Source: Fidelibacterota bacterium
GTDB taxonomy: Bacteria; Pseudomonadota; Alphaproteobacteria; Rhodospirillales; Rhodospirillaceae
Direction of reading: 5' to 3'
Assembly (NCBI GenBank): GCA_945903705.1
Contig: CAMDOZ010000009.1
Span: 1 to 42,342 of the forward strand
DNA length: 42,342 bases
In this document: positions 19,407-28,173 of the stretch, in pieces
Position numbering within the stretch: the stretch's first letter is position 1
Layout of the letters: the number at the start of each line of letters is the position of its first letter
The notes under the pieces: generated by a model
What the model was told of the DNA's origin: nothing
Database searches by the model: none
Seen by the model: the letters and a program-made list of their open reading frames with translations, nothing else
Translations under genes and position numbers: made by a program

Positions 19407-21560
19407 ATGAACACCGCCCTCAATCGCAGACTGTTCCTCACCGCTACCACCGCAGTCGGTGGCGGCTTTGTGCTCGGCTTCTCGCTTCCTGGCAACGAAG
19501 CGGAAGCTGCTGCCGCAGCGCCGGAAGTCAACGCCTGGATCGTGATCCAGCCCGACGACACCATTGTCGTCCGCGTGGCGCACTCGGAAATGGGCCAAGG
19601 CGCCTTCACCTCGCTGCCGATGCTGGTGGCCGAGGAACTGAACGCCGACTGGTCCAAGGTGAAGCCAGAGTTCATCAATCCGACCGAACACGTGCAGCGC
19701 GGAAAGATCTGGGGCGGCACCGCCACCGTCGGCAGCCGCGCCGTGCGCACGTCGCATGAATACCTGCGCAAGGCCGGCGCCAGCGCCCGCGAGATGCTGA
19801 TCGCCGCGGCGGCGCAGCAGTGGAAAGTGCCGGCGAGCGAACTCAAGGCCGAGAAGAGCATCGTCACCCACGCGAAGTCGGGCCGCACGCTCAGCTACGG
19901 CAAACTTGCCGCAGCGGCCTCGCGGATGACGCCGCCCAAGGATGTCGCGCTCAAGCCGCACACCGAATGGACCATTGTCGGCACGTCGAAGAACCGCCTG
20001 GAGATCCCGGACAAGGTGATGGGCAAGCCGGTGTTTGCCATCGACGTGCGCCTGCCGGACATGCTGTACGCCGCCATCGAACATTCGCCGTCCTTCGGTG
20101 GAAAGCTGAAGAGCGTCAACGAAGCGGCGGTGAAGAACATGCCGGGCGTGCGCGCGGTGGTGCCGTTGTTCGACACCGCCGTCGCTGTGGTCGCCGACAG
20201 CTACTTCGAAGCCTCGCAGGCCCTGACGGCGCTGCCGATCGAGTGGGATCGCGGACCCAATGGCAATGTGAACCACGCGGACCTCCGCGCTTTCGTGAAC
20301 AGCGGGTTGACCGCGACCGATGCGGTTGAAGGCGCGAAGGAAGGCGACGTCGCCGATGCCTTCGCCAAGGCCGCGAAGGTCATCGAAGCGGAGTATCACG
20401 CGCCGTATCTCTCCCACGTTCCGATGGAGCCTCAGAACGGCACCGCGCGAGTGACGGCTGATCTGGTGGAAATCTGGGCGCCAACGCAGAACATCGAAGC
20501 GACGCTGAACCTCGCGGCGCGCGCCGCGGGCGTGGATATCGCCAAGGTGAAAGTGCATCCGGTGATGGCCGGCGGCGGCTTCGGCCGGCGCGGCGGTCAA
20601 CTCGAGTATGTGACCGAGTCCGTGACGCTCTCGAAGATGCTTGGGAAGCCGGTGCAGGTGATCTGGTCGCGCGAGGAGGATATCCGCCACGACTTCTACC
20701 GCCCGATCTCGGCGGCGAAGTTCAAAGCGGGCTTCGATGCCCAAGGCAATGCCATCGCCTGGGATACGCGCATCGCGGGCCACTCGATCATGGCCACCGC
20801 CAATCCCGAAGCCCTCAAGAAGGGCCCGGACTTGGGCTTCCTCGTGTGCTTCACCGATAATCCTTACGCCGTGCCCAACCGTCGCGTGGATTTCGGCATG
20901 CGCAACAGTCACGTGCCCGTGGGCTATTGGCGCTCGGTGAACCACTCGCAGAACGGCTACTTCCGTGAGTGTTTCGTCGACGAGATGGCCGAAGCGGCCG
21001 GTGTGGACCCTTACGAATTCCGCCGCAAGCTGTTGGCCAACGCGCCGAAGCAGCTGGCGGTCATGGACGCCGCGGCGAAGGCCGCGGGCTGGGGCCGCAC
21101 TTTGCCTGCCGGAGTTTTCCAGGGCATCGCCCAGGTGGACGGCTACGGCAGCTTCGTCGCGAGCGTGGTCGAAGCCTCGGTGCGTTCGGACGGACATCCG
21201 AAAGTGCACCGCGTGGTGACCGCCATCGACTGCGGCCATGTGGTGAATCCCGACACGGTGAAGGCGCAGACCGAAGGCGCTGTGGCCTGGGCGCTGTCAG
21301 CCGCGTTCTATGGCGAGATCACCATCAAAAACGGCGGCGTGGCGCAAGGTAACTACCACGACTATCCGATGGTGAAGATGGCCGAGATGCCTGTCGTGGA
21401 AACCGTGCTGGTGCCGTCCTACGACTTCTGGGGCGGCGTCGGCGAGCCGGGAGCTCCGCCGGTGACCCCGGCGCTGCTCAACGCCATGTACAAGGCAACG
21501 GGCCGGCGTATTCGGAATCTACCGATCGTGAAGGACTCGCAGCCTCGTTCGGCGGATTAG
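19407..21560 (+). CDS. Molybdopterin-binding large subunit of an IorB-type aldehyde/heterocycle hydroxylase
   Basis: A 717-residue catalytic subunit of the xanthine-oxidase family. The N-terminus has a twin-arginine-type signal (NRRLFLTATTAVGGGF), so it is probably exported folded with its cofactor and its small subunit. Visible landmarks are HSEMGQGAFTSLPMLVAEEL, MAGGGFGRRGG (cofactor site), GYWRSVNHSQNG and GVGEPGAPPVTPAL, where the Glu is the expected catalytic base. The frame is open far upstream, but the ATG at 19407 has a GAGGAG site and gives the Tat signal. Its stop overlaps the hemJ stop by 4 bases. The substrate is unknown; isoquinoline, aldehydes or N-heterocycles are all possible. 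Confidence 0.9.
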   Translation: MNTALNRRLFLTATTAVGGGFVLGFSLPGNEAEAAAAAPEVNAWIVIQPDDTIVVRVAHSEMGQGAFTSLPMLVAEELNADWSKVKPEFINPTEHVQRGKIWGGTATVGSRAVRTSHEYLRKAGASAREMLIAAAAQQWKVPASELKAEKSIVTHAKSGRTLSYGKLAAAASRMTPPKDVALKPHTEWTIVGTSKNRLEIPDKVMGKPVFAIDVRLPDMLYAAIEHSPSFGGKLKSVNEAAVKNMPGVRAVVPLFDTAVAVVADSYFEASQALTALPIEWDRGPNGNVNHADLRAFVNSGLTATDAVEGAKEGDVADAFAKAAKVIEAEYHAPYLSHVPMEPQNGTARVTADLVEIWAPTQNIEATLNLAARAAGVDIAKVKVHPVMAGGGFGRRGGQLEYVTESVTLSKMLGKPVQVIWSREEDIRHDFYRPISAAKFKAGFDAQGNAIAWDTRIAGHSIMATANPEALKKGPDLGFLVCFTDNPYAVPNRRVDFGMRNSHVPVGYWRSVNHSQNGYFRECFVDEMAEAAGVDPYEFRRKLLANAPKQLAVMDAAAKAAGWGRTLPAGVFQGIAQVDGYGSFVASVVEASVRSDGHPKVHRVVTAIDCGHVVNPDTVKAQTEGAVAWALSAAFYGEITIKNGGVAQGNYHDYPMVKMAEMPVVETVLVPSYDFWGGVGEPGAPPVTPALLNAMYKATGRRIRNLPIVKDSQPRSAD

Positions 21561-21991
21561 AACGGCTTCAGCACGACCATGATCACGATGATGATCATGA
21601 AGACGGCCGGAAGCTCGTTGGCGATCCGATAGTATTTGGCTGAGCGGGTATTGGCGTCGTTGGCGAAGTCTTTCGCCCAGCGCTCCATGCGCCCTTGCAT
21701 GAAGCCGATACCCGCGACGAAGGCGAGCTTCACGTAGATCCAGCCCATGGACCAGTCCACCGGGCTTTCCGCCATGAAGAGCATGGTGATCCCGAAGATC
21801 ATCGACCCGGCGGCCGCCGGGCGCATGATGATGCGCAGGAGGCGGCCTTCCATGCCCTTCAGCATCTCCGAGGCCTCGGACCCGGGCGCGAGGCCGACGT
21901 GGTTCACGAACAGGCGCGGGAGATAAAGCAGCCCCGCCATCCACGCGATGACGGAAATGATGTGCAGCGCCTTGATCCAGAAAAAGAGCAT
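21557..21991 (-). CDS. hemJ: Protoporphyrinogen IX oxidase HemJ
   Basis: Integral-membrane enzyme that oxidises protoporphyrinogen IX to protoporphyrin IX. It has 144 residues and four predicted membrane helices. The family His is in the first helix (IKALHIISVIAWMAGLLYL) and the conserved Lys is in WIYVKLAFVAG, the residues held to bind haem b and serve catalysis in HemJ. It lies 217 bases downstream of hemF on the same strand, separated by the palindromic repeat at 22023-22178. It is therefore likely part of the haem cluster, though perhaps not of the same mRNA. Confidence 0.92.
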   Translation of the reverse strand: MLFFWIKALHIISVIAWMAGLLYLPRLFVNHVGLAPGSEASEMLKGMEGRLLRIIMRPAAAGSMIFGITMLFMAESPVDWSMGWIYVKLAFVAGIGFMQGRMERWAKDFANDANTRSAKYYRIANELPAVFMIIIVIMVVLKPF

Positions 21992-22022
21992 TGCCGTGGC
22001 CCCGTCCTTTGTTCGTTTTCAT

Positions 22023-22178
22023 GTCATCACCGGACTTGTTCCGGCGATCCAGGGTTTTCGAACTCCGGACCATGCCGCACCTTTCGCTGGCGCTGCAGGC
22101 ATCGAACCCGGCAACCCTGGATCCCGGATCGCGCCTGCTCTGCTGCTTCGCAGCGTCGCAGGCTTGTCCGGGATGACG
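22023..22178. repeat. Imperfect palindromic intergenic repeat with GTCATC ends
   Basis: The left arm (22023-22054) begins GTCATCACCGGACTTG and ends GATCCAGGG. The right arm (22115-22178) is its reverse complement with an extra inner hairpin (CCTGC...GCTGC-TTC-GCAGC...GCAGG). The arms flank about 60 bases that code for nothing I can see. GTCATCCCGGA...GGATCCAGG repeats are common, non-autonomous intergenic elements in alphaproteobacteria. Once transcribed it would fold into a long hairpin between hemF and hemJ, which could trim or end the message. Confidence 0.7.
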
Positions 22179-22208
22179 TTATGAGTTTATCGGCTCAGAC
22201 CTCGATAG

Positions 22209-23048
22209 CTACGGCCATTTGACTACCGGCGGTAGGCTCATGAGATAGGCGTCGGGGTTGGCGTCGGTGGCGAACCCGAACTTCGTGCCGCGGTCGTAGA
22301 CCAGATTGAACTCCACATAGCGGCCGCGCTTGATGAGCTGCTGCTCGCGGTCGGCTTCGGTGAAAGGCGTGTCTTTACGTCGGGCGACGATCTTCGGATA
22401 GATCTCGAGGAACGCCGCGCCGACATCGCGCAGGAAGGCAAAGTCCTTCTCGATGTCGCCGCTGTCGAGGTCGTCGAAGAAGATCCCGCCGACGCCGCGC
22501 GGCTCCTTGCGGTGCGGCAGATAGAAATACTTGTCGCACCACTCCTTGTATTCGGCGTAGGCGCCGGGGCGGTAGCGCTCGCTCGCGGCTTTCAGGGCGG
22601 CGTGAAAATCCGCGGTGTCGTCGTCGAAGGGAAAGGTCGGCGTGAGATCAGACCCGCCGCCGAACCAAAGTTTGCTGGTGTGCATGAAGCGGAGATTCAT
22701 ATGCACGGTGGGCACGAAGGGGTTGGCCATGTGGGTGACGAGGGAAATCCCACTGGCGGTGAACTGGCCGCCGGACTCCTTCGCCCCTTGCACTTGGCCG
22801 ATGCTCTGGTCGGAGAGCTTGCCCCAGACGTGGCTGACGTTGACGCCGACCTTCTCGAACACAGACCCCCGCATGATGCGCATGCGCCCCCCGCCCTTGA
22901 GGCGATGATCGGGGCCACGTTCCCACTCGGTCTGCTCGAACTTTGCGGACGGCTCAAAGCTCTCGAAGCTCGCGCAGATGCGGTCCTGAAGACCGCGGAA
23001 GAACGAGACGGCGTCGGCGATGAATTCTTCGGAGGCAGGCGCGCTCAT
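22209..23048 (-). CDS. hemF: Oxygen-dependent coproporphyrinogen III oxidase
   Basis: Converts coproporphyrinogen III to protoporphyrinogen IX using O2, in the cytosol. It has 279 residues. Family-specific blocks are MRGSVFEKVGVNVSHVWG, NPFVPTVHMNLRFM, LWFGGGSDLTPTFPFDDD, YFYLPHRKEPRGVGGIFFDD and GRYVEFNLVYDRGTKFG. ATG at 23048 overlaps the hemE stop in an ATGA, which fixes the start despite an open frame upstream. An oxygen-dependent enzyme implies that the operon serves aerobic haem synthesis. No anaerobic HemN is seen here. Confidence 0.96.
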   Translation of the reverse strand: MSAPASEEFIADAVSFFRGLQDRICASFESFEPSAKFEQTEWERGPDHRLKGGGRMRIMRGSVFEKVGVNVSHVWGKLSDQSIGQVQGAKESGGQFTASGISLVTHMANPFVPTVHMNLRFMHTSKLWFGGGSDLTPTFPFDDDTADFHAALKAASERYRPGAYAEYKEWCDKYFYLPHRKEPRGVGGIFFDDLDSGDIEKDFAFLRDVGAAFLEIYPKIVARRKDTPFTEADREQQLIKRGRYVEFNLVYDRGTKFGFATDANPDAYLMSLPPVVKWP

Positions 23049-24076
23049 TTTGCCGTCCGCTCGTGCACGTAGTCGACAAGGCGCGTTATCGCGTCGGGAT
23101 CGACTTCCGGCCAAATGCCGTGGCCGAGATTGAAGATATGGCCGGGCGCCGGACCGGCGTCCGCCAGCACGTCGTCGATGCGTTTTTCGAGTGTGGCCTT
23201 CGGCGCGAACAATACTGCCGGGTCGAGATTGCCCTGGATGGCTTTGCCCGGCAGAAGTTTGCGGGCTCCAGCGAGCGGGACGCGCCAATCAACACCCACC
23301 ACGTCGACCGGCAGCTCAGAGATGATGTCGAGCACCGTTCCACAGTTGTTGGCAAAATAGATGAGCGGAACACCGAGGTCTTTGAGACCGTCAAAGATGC
23401 GCTTCACCGGCGGCAAGGCCACGTGGCGGAAGTCGTAAGGTCCGAGCAGGCCGCCCCAGGATTCGAACAGCATCAGCGCTTGGGCGCCGGCGGCGGCCTG
23501 GGCGCGGAGATAGACGATCATGGCGTCGGCGAGTTTTTCCAGGAGCCGCGCCGAGACCTGCGGCTCCGCATGAAGGAATGAACGCGGCACCGCGAATTCC
23601 TTGGAGGGCTTACCAGCAACCAAGTAGGCGAACAGCGTGAAGGGCGAGCCCGCGAAACCGATCAGCGGCACATGCGCCGGAAGACCGGCGCGGGTCAGGC
23701 GAATGGCTTCCATGACGAAGGGCACGTCACGCTGCGGCTCGAGGCTCCGCATCTCCTCGACCTGCTTCATGGTGCGGATGGGCTCGGCGATCACCGGTCC
23801 CGGGGCATAATCGAGATCGATGCCCATGCCTTCGAGGGGCACCATGATGTCGGAGAAGATAATGGAGGCATCAAAAGCAAAGCGACGGATGGGCTGAAGC
23901 GTGACCTCCGCGGCGAGCTCCGGCGAGCGGGTGAGTTCGGAAAACCCGACCTTGGCCCGCACCTCGCGATATTCCGGCAGGTAGCGTCCAGCCTGGCGCA
24001 TCACCCAGACCGGCGTGTGAGGTGTCGGCTGACGGCGGCATGCGGCGAGGAACGGGGGCAGCTTTTGGTCTGTCAC
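23045..24076 (-). CDS. hemE: Uroporphyrinogen decarboxylase
   Basis: Removes four carboxyl groups from uroporphyrinogen III to give coproporphyrinogen III. It has 343 residues, the normal length. The signature near the N-terminus, PVWVMRQAGRYLPEYREVR, holds the substrate-binding Arg residues, and FSDIMVPLEGMGIDLDY and GFAGSPFTLFAYLV are further family blocks. It starts 14 bases after hemC and its stop overlaps the hemF start by 4 bases. Confidence 0.97.
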   Translation of the reverse strand: MTDQKLPPFLAACRRQPTPHTPVWVMRQAGRYLPEYREVRAKVGFSELTRSPELAAEVTLQPIRRFAFDASIIFSDIMVPLEGMGIDLDYAPGPVIAEPIRTMKQVEEMRSLEPQRDVPFVMEAIRLTRAGLPAHVPLIGFAGSPFTLFAYLVAGKPSKEFAVPRSFLHAEPQVSARLLEKLADAMIVYLRAQAAAGAQALMLFESWGGLLGPYDFRHVALPPVKRIFDGLKDLGVPLIYFANNCGTVLDIISELPVDVVGVDWRVPLAGARKLLPGKAIQGNLDPAVLFAPKATLEKRIDDVLADAGPAPGHIFNLGHGIWPEVDPDAITRLVDYVHERTAK

Positions 24077-24090
24077 GAGGATTGGCTTTC

Positions 24091-25038
24091 TTAAGGGCCG
24101 GAAACGATGGCGCTTTGCCGGCGGGCATGAGCTTGCGCGAGCACGGCGTCGCCGCCTTTGGAGATGAAGTCACTTGCCGCGCTGTCGCCAAGAGCGACAG
24201 GTTCGGTCACGGATCCTGTGCGGCTGACGGAGACGAAGTCGGAGCCATCGAGATTGCAGGCGGCGGCATAGAGCGAGAGCGAGGTTCCGTTCACCGTGGC
24301 GAGCACGCCGAGCGGCACTTGGCAGCCGCCTTCAAGGCGGCCGAGCATGGCGCGTTCGGCGTCAACGGCGGCGCGGGTGGCGCCATGATCGAGCGGCCGC
24401 AGCCAGCGCAAAGTTTCCTGATCGCCCGCCCGCGCACATACCGCAATCGCGCCTTGGGCGGCGGCGTTGGGGAACATGAGCGTATCAAGGCGTTCCGTGA
24501 TGCGATCGGCAAGACCGAGACGCTTCAACCCGGCGGTGGCGAGGATGATGGCGTCGTATTCGCCCTCATCGAGTTTGCGGATACGCGTCGGCACATTGCC
24601 GCGCAGTTCCACCTGCTTCAGGTCCGGGCGCGCCTTGGCCAGGAACGCCTTGCGCCGAAGGCTTGACGTGCCGACGCGCGCGCCGGCGGGCAGGCCGGTA
24701 AAGCCGAGTCCGCCCTTGGAGATGAGGGCATCGCGCGGGTCTTCGCGCTCGAGAACGGCGGCGAGTGTCGTACCAGCGGTCATGGCGGTGGCGAGATCCT
24801 TGAGGCTGTGGACCACCAGGTCCACCTCTTTATCCAAGAGCGCGCGATCGAGCTCGGCGGTGAAAAACCCTTTGCCTTCGGTCGACCACAGCGGCACGTC
24901 GGTCTGCAGATCGCCGCGGGTCTTGATGATCACAAGCTCGACAGTCGGCGCGCCCGGAAGAAGGCCGATGAGGCGCTTCACCTCTTCCGATTGCCAGAGG
25001 GCGAGCGCGGAACCGCGGGTGCCGATACGCAAGCTCAC
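24091..25038 (-). CDS. hemC: Hydroxymethylbilane synthase (porphobilinogen deaminase)
   Basis: Joins four porphobilinogens into hydroxymethylbilane. It has 315 residues. The dipyrromethane cofactor Cys is Cys239 in LEGGCQVPLG. Other blocks are RIGTRGSALALWQ, VHSLKDLATAMT and LRGNVPTRIRKLDEGEYDAI. In most bacteria hemC is followed by hemD; here hemD is missing from the window and hemE follows. Its ATG overlaps the stop of the response-regulator gene by 4 bases, so it is translationally coupled to a regulator, which is an unusual arrangement. Confidence 0.97.
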   Translation of the reverse strand: MSLRIGTRGSALALWQSEEVKRLIGLLPGAPTVELVIIKTRGDLQTDVPLWSTEGKGFFTAELDRALLDKEVDLVVHSLKDLATAMTAGTTLAAVLEREDPRDALISKGGLGFTGLPAGARVGTSSLRRKAFLAKARPDLKQVELRGNVPTRIRKLDEGEYDAIILATAGLKRLGLADRITERLDTLMFPNAAAQGAIAVCARAGDQETLRWLRPLDHGATRAAVDAERAMLGRLEGGCQVPLGVLATVNGTSLSLYAAACNLDGSDFVSVSRTGSVTEPVALGDSAASDFISKGGDAVLAQAHARRQSAIVSGP

Positions 25039-25760
25039 GCCCGCTCTCCGTCGGGCAGGAAGCGATAGCCGACGCCGCGCACAGTCAAGAAGTGCTTGGG
25101 CTCATGCGGGGCGCGTTCGAAAATCTTGCGCAGGCGCAGGATGAAATTGTCGACCGTGCGGGTCGAGGGAAACACCTCATAGCCCCACACCTTCTCAAGA
25201 AGGTCGTCCCGCGCGACTACGTCGCCCGGCTGTTCGGACAGAACTTTCAGGATCATCGCTTCCTTTTCGGTGAGGTCGTGGAACGAGCCATCCCACGACT
25301 TGGCGCGGAAGGTCCGGAAGTTCACTTCATTGCCCGCGAAGCGGAGCACGCCATCGGAGGCGGGCTTGGCCGTCGACTGTTTGTACCAATCCCAGCGGCG
25401 CAAGATCGCTTTCACCCGGAGCAGAAACTCGTCGAGATGGAAAGGCTTGGTCAGATAGTCGTCACCGCCGGCTTCGAGGCCGCGCACGCGATCCTGCGGG
25501 TCGCCGCGGGCGGTGAGGAAGAGGACGGGTGTGTTCTTTCCCGCCTGGCGCAGCTCGCGGCACAGGGCGAAGCCGTCCATATGCGGGAGCATGACGTCGA
25601 GGATCAGGAGGTCGTAATCGGCGCCGAGCGCCTGGGAAAGGCCCGCGCGGCCGTCATAAGCCGTGTCGGCCGCATAACCTTCCGCGCGCATGTTCTCGGC
25701 CATACCCTCGGCCAGATGAAGGTCGTCTTCGACAACAAGGATGCGATGCGCTTCGCTCAT
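25035..25760 (-). CDS. OmpR/PhoB-family response regulator inside the hem operon
   Basis: A 241-residue DNA-binding response regulator. The receiver domain has the acidic pocket (ED at 11-12), phospho-acceptor Asp55 in LLILDVMLPHMDG and Lys105 in YLTKPF. The C-terminal winged helix (about 140-238) contains LTEKEAMILKVLSEQPGDVV, STRTVDNFILRLRKIFE and HFLTVRGVGYRFLPDGE. It overlaps the kinase stop and the hemC start by 4 bases each, so it can hardly be expressed apart from haem enzymes. PhoB-type proteins bind tandem half-sites 11 bases apart, and such a site lies upstream of hemA at 29495-29516. A role in controlling haem synthesis is an inference from context only. Confidence 0.95.
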   Translation of the reverse strand: MSEAHRILVVEDDLHLAEGMAENMRAEGYAADTAYDGRAGLSQALGADYDLLILDVMLPHMDGFALCRELRQAGKNTPVLFLTARGDPQDRVRGLEAGGDDYLTKPFHLDEFLLRVKAILRRWDWYKQSTAKPASDGVLRFAGNEVNFRTFRAKSWDGSFHDLTEKEAMILKVLSEQPGDVVARDDLLEKVWGYEVFPSTRTVDNFILRLRKIFERAPHEPKHFLTVRGVGYRFLPDGERA

Positions 25761-26860
25761 ACCACATCCTGGGTGACGGCGGCGGGCCAGGTCACGGTGA
25801 AGGTGGCGCCCTTCCCCGGCCCATCGCTATGAGCCTTCGCTTCGCCGTTCTCGAAATGCATGAAGCGCCGCACGATATAGAGGCCGAGGCCGGTCCCCGC
25901 AGCGTCGCGGCCGCCGGTGATATCCAGGCGCACGAACTTCTCGAACAAGCGCTCGGCCTCCGCAGGCTCGAAACCGATGCCGGTGTCGCGGACCGAGAGT
26001 TCGACGGCGGCGCCGGTGCGACGGCCGCTGATGGTGATCTCGCCGCCCTTCAAGGGCGCGATGGCGGCGATGGCGTTATCGATGAGATTGCGCACGACCC
26101 CGTCGGTGGCGACGGCATCGGCGAAGACGTCGAGGTCGGCGGGAATGTCGACGGTGAACGCGACGTTCTCGCGCTTGGCCACTTCTTCCACATTCGCGAG
26201 CACATGGCGCACGGCCTCGGCGACGCCGATGCGCTCACGGTTGAGCTGCACACGGCCGCGATCCAGGCGCGCGCTATCGAGGATCTTGGCGACCATGTTT
26301 TCCATGCGCCGCAAGTCGTCGAGCATGCGCTGCGAAAGCTGCTGGAAGCGCTCGGGCGAGAACTGGCGGCGGAGCATGGTTTCCAATGACAACTGAAGGC
26401 TCGCGAGCGGCGTCTTGAATTGGTGCGAGACCATGGCGAGGAAATTGTCCTGCTTGCGGCGCACTTCCGCCTCGCCGGAAAGGCCGCGCCACAGGACGGC
26501 GATGCCGGCCGCGAGGACTAGGAGGAAGAACCCGCCTTCAGCCGTGTACTGGTTCACCCGGCTCCGGCGCGATTCGTCGAGCTCGGCGAGTGCTTCAGGC
26601 TTCACCATGACCTCCTCGCCAACCACGTGGAGATGCGGAAAGATCGAGGCGATTTCGGAGGCCGCGATGCCCGCCGATTCGAGGCGCTGCCCGGCAGCGA
26701 CGTCGTAGGTATAAAGCGTGCGCACCTGGAGCGTGCGCTCATCGACGTACATGCGCTGATCAACGATCCACCAGACCACCTGCGCGACCGCAAACACCTG
26801 CAGCGCGATCATCACAATATGCAGGAAGCGGATGGGATCGGAACGGAGGGTGGTGGCCAT
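25757..26860 (-). CDS. Membrane sensor histidine kinase inside the hem operon
   Basis: A 367-residue kinase. TM1 spans about residues 11-33 and TM2 about 109-125. Between them is a periplasmic domain of some 75 residues with no domain I recognise. The HisKA H-box is DNFLAMVSHQFKTPLASLQL with His146. The ATPase part shows an N-box (VVRNLIDNAIAAIA), G1 (VRDTGIGFEP) and G2 (GTGLGLYIVRRF). No PAS or HAMP domain is evident. The ATG at 26860 is preferred to a TTG at 26890. It lies 23 bases after hemL and overlaps the regulator by 4. The small periplasmic domain or the membrane helices must sense the signal; haem, a precursor, oxygen or envelope redox state are guesses. Confidence 0.93.
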   Translation of the reverse strand: MATTLRSDPIRFLHIVMIALQVFAVAQVVWWIVDQRMYVDERTLQVRTLYTYDVAAGQRLESAGIAASEIASIFPHLHVVGEEVMVKPEALAELDESRRSRVNQYTAEGGFFLLVLAAGIAVLWRGLSGEAEVRRKQDNFLAMVSHQFKTPLASLQLSLETMLRRQFSPERFQQLSQRMLDDLRRMENMVAKILDSARLDRGRVQLNRERIGVAEAVRHVLANVEEVAKRENVAFTVDIPADLDVFADAVATDGVVRNLIDNAIAAIAPLKGGEITISGRRTGAAVELSVRDTGIGFEPAEAERLFEKFVRLDITGGRDAAGTGLGLYIVRRFMHFENGEAKAHSDGPGKGATFTVTWPAAVTQDVV

Positions 26861-26883
26861 GGCGGATCGTCCGGTTGTGTCGC

Positions 26884-28173
26884 CTACCAAGGAAGGGCCG
26901 CGACCGCTTCGGCGAGCGCTGCGACGAAGGTGTCGATATCCGCTTCCGTATGGGCGGCGGACAGAAAGCCGACCTCGTAGGCCGAGGGTGCAATGTAGAT
27001 ACCCTTCTCCAGAAGCGCTTGAAAGAGCGGTGCAAAGCGGGCGCCCGCGGCGCCGTCGATGGCCTCGGCCGACCGGGGCGGCGCACCCTCCTGGAAGGCC
27101 AGCCAGAAGATGGAGCCGATCCGGGCAAAACCAACCGGTCGCCCGGTGGCTTTCAGGGCCGCAGTCGCCTTTGCTTCCAGGACCGCGCCCAGATCATCGA
27201 GCTTGGCGATGACATTGTCGCGCTCGAGGATGCGCAAGGTGGCAAGGCCCGCGGCCATGGCCACGGGATTTCCGGAGAGGGTTCCGGCCTGATAGACCGG
27301 GCCTTCCGGCGCGATATGGGACATGAGCTGGCGCGACCCGCCGTAGGCGCCCACCGGCAATCCGCCGCCGATCACCTTTCCAAACGTAACCAGGTCCGGT
27401 GTGATGCCGTAATAAGCCGCGGCGCTGCCCTTAGGGACACGGAAGCCGGAGATGACTTCGTCGAAAATGAGCAGCGCGCCGTGTTGTTTGGTCACGGCGC
27501 GGAGCTTGTGTAGGAATTCCGGCCGCTGAAGCAGGAGTCCGTTGTTGGCGGGCACCGGCTCGATGATGACGGCGGCGATCTTCACGCCCTCGGCGGCGAA
27601 CAGAGCGTCGAGCTTGGCGTCATCGTCGAGCGGCAGCACGCGCGTGAGCGCTGCGAAATCCTTAGGAACGCCGGCCGAAGACGGCTGGCCGGCAGTGACG
27701 AGGCCGGAGCCTGCCGCCACCAGCAAGTGATCCGCGTGGCCATGGTAACAACCGGAGAACTTCACGATGAGATCACGCCCCGTCGCACCGCGCGCGAGGC
27801 GGATGGCGCTCATGGTCGCTTCGGTGCCGGAGGAGACAAAGCGCACCTGTTCGAGCCCCGGGTAGGATGCGACGACGCGCTCGGCCAGGTCCACTTCGCC
27901 GCGGCAGGGCGCCCCGTAGGTGGTGCCGAGCGCTGCAGCCTTCTGAACGACTGTTACGACTTCAAGCGGCGCGTGACCGAGAATGAGCGGTCCCCACGAG
28001 CCGACAAAATCGAGGTAACGCTTGCCCTCCTCGTCGGTGACGTAAGCGCCTTCGCCTTTCGCGATAAACCGCGGCGTGCCGCCAACGGAGCGAAAGGCGC
28101 GCACAGGCGAATTGACGCCGCCCGGAATGAAGCGGCGCGCGCGCTCGAAGAGAGCGATGTTGGTCTCGGTCAC
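26884..28173 (-). CDS. hemL: Glutamate-1-semialdehyde 2,1-aminomutase
   Basis: PLP enzyme that makes 5-aminolevulinate from glutamate-1-semialdehyde, the second step of the C5 route. It has 429 residues. Landmarks are RFIPGGVNSPVRAFRSVGG, SSGTEATMSAIRLARG, LLIFDEVISGFR and the PLP Lys266 in TFGKVIGGGLPVGAYGG. It follows hemA with a 4-base overlap, so the unstable semialdehyde can be passed between enzymes made together. The next gene downstream is the sensor kinase. Confidence 0.97.
   Translation of the reverse strand: MTETNIALFERARRFIPGGVNSPVRAFRSVGGTPRFIAKGEGAYVTDEEGKRYLDFVGSWGPLILGHAPLEVVTVVQKAAALGTTYGAPCRGEVDLAERVVASYPGLEQVRFVSSGTEATMSAIRLARGATGRDLIVKFSGCYHGHADHLLVAAGSGLVTAGQPSSAGVPKDFAALTRVLPLDDDAKLDALFAAEGVKIAAVIIEPVPANNGLLLQRPEFLHKLRAVTKQHGALLIFDEVISGFRVPKGSAAAYYGITPDLVTFGKVIGGGLPVGAYGGSRQLMSHIAPEGPVYQAGTLSGNPVAMAAGLATLRILERDNVIAKLDDLGAVLEAKATAALKATGRPVGFARIGSIFWLAFQEGAPPRSAEAIDGAAGARFAPLFQALLEKGIYIAPSAYEVGFLSAAHTEADIDTFVAALAEAVAALPW

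Noticed and set aside
19350-21239. A 629-codon open frame on the minus strand opposite the Mo hydroxylase large subunit
   Set aside because: It mirrors the codon structure of a clearly real gene in GC-rich DNA; the translation is His/Arg-rich with no domain.
22023-22178. Palindrome considered as an attachment site or insertion sequence
   Set aside because: No transposase, no integrase and no clear target duplication are visible; a short non-autonomous repeat is enough to explain it.
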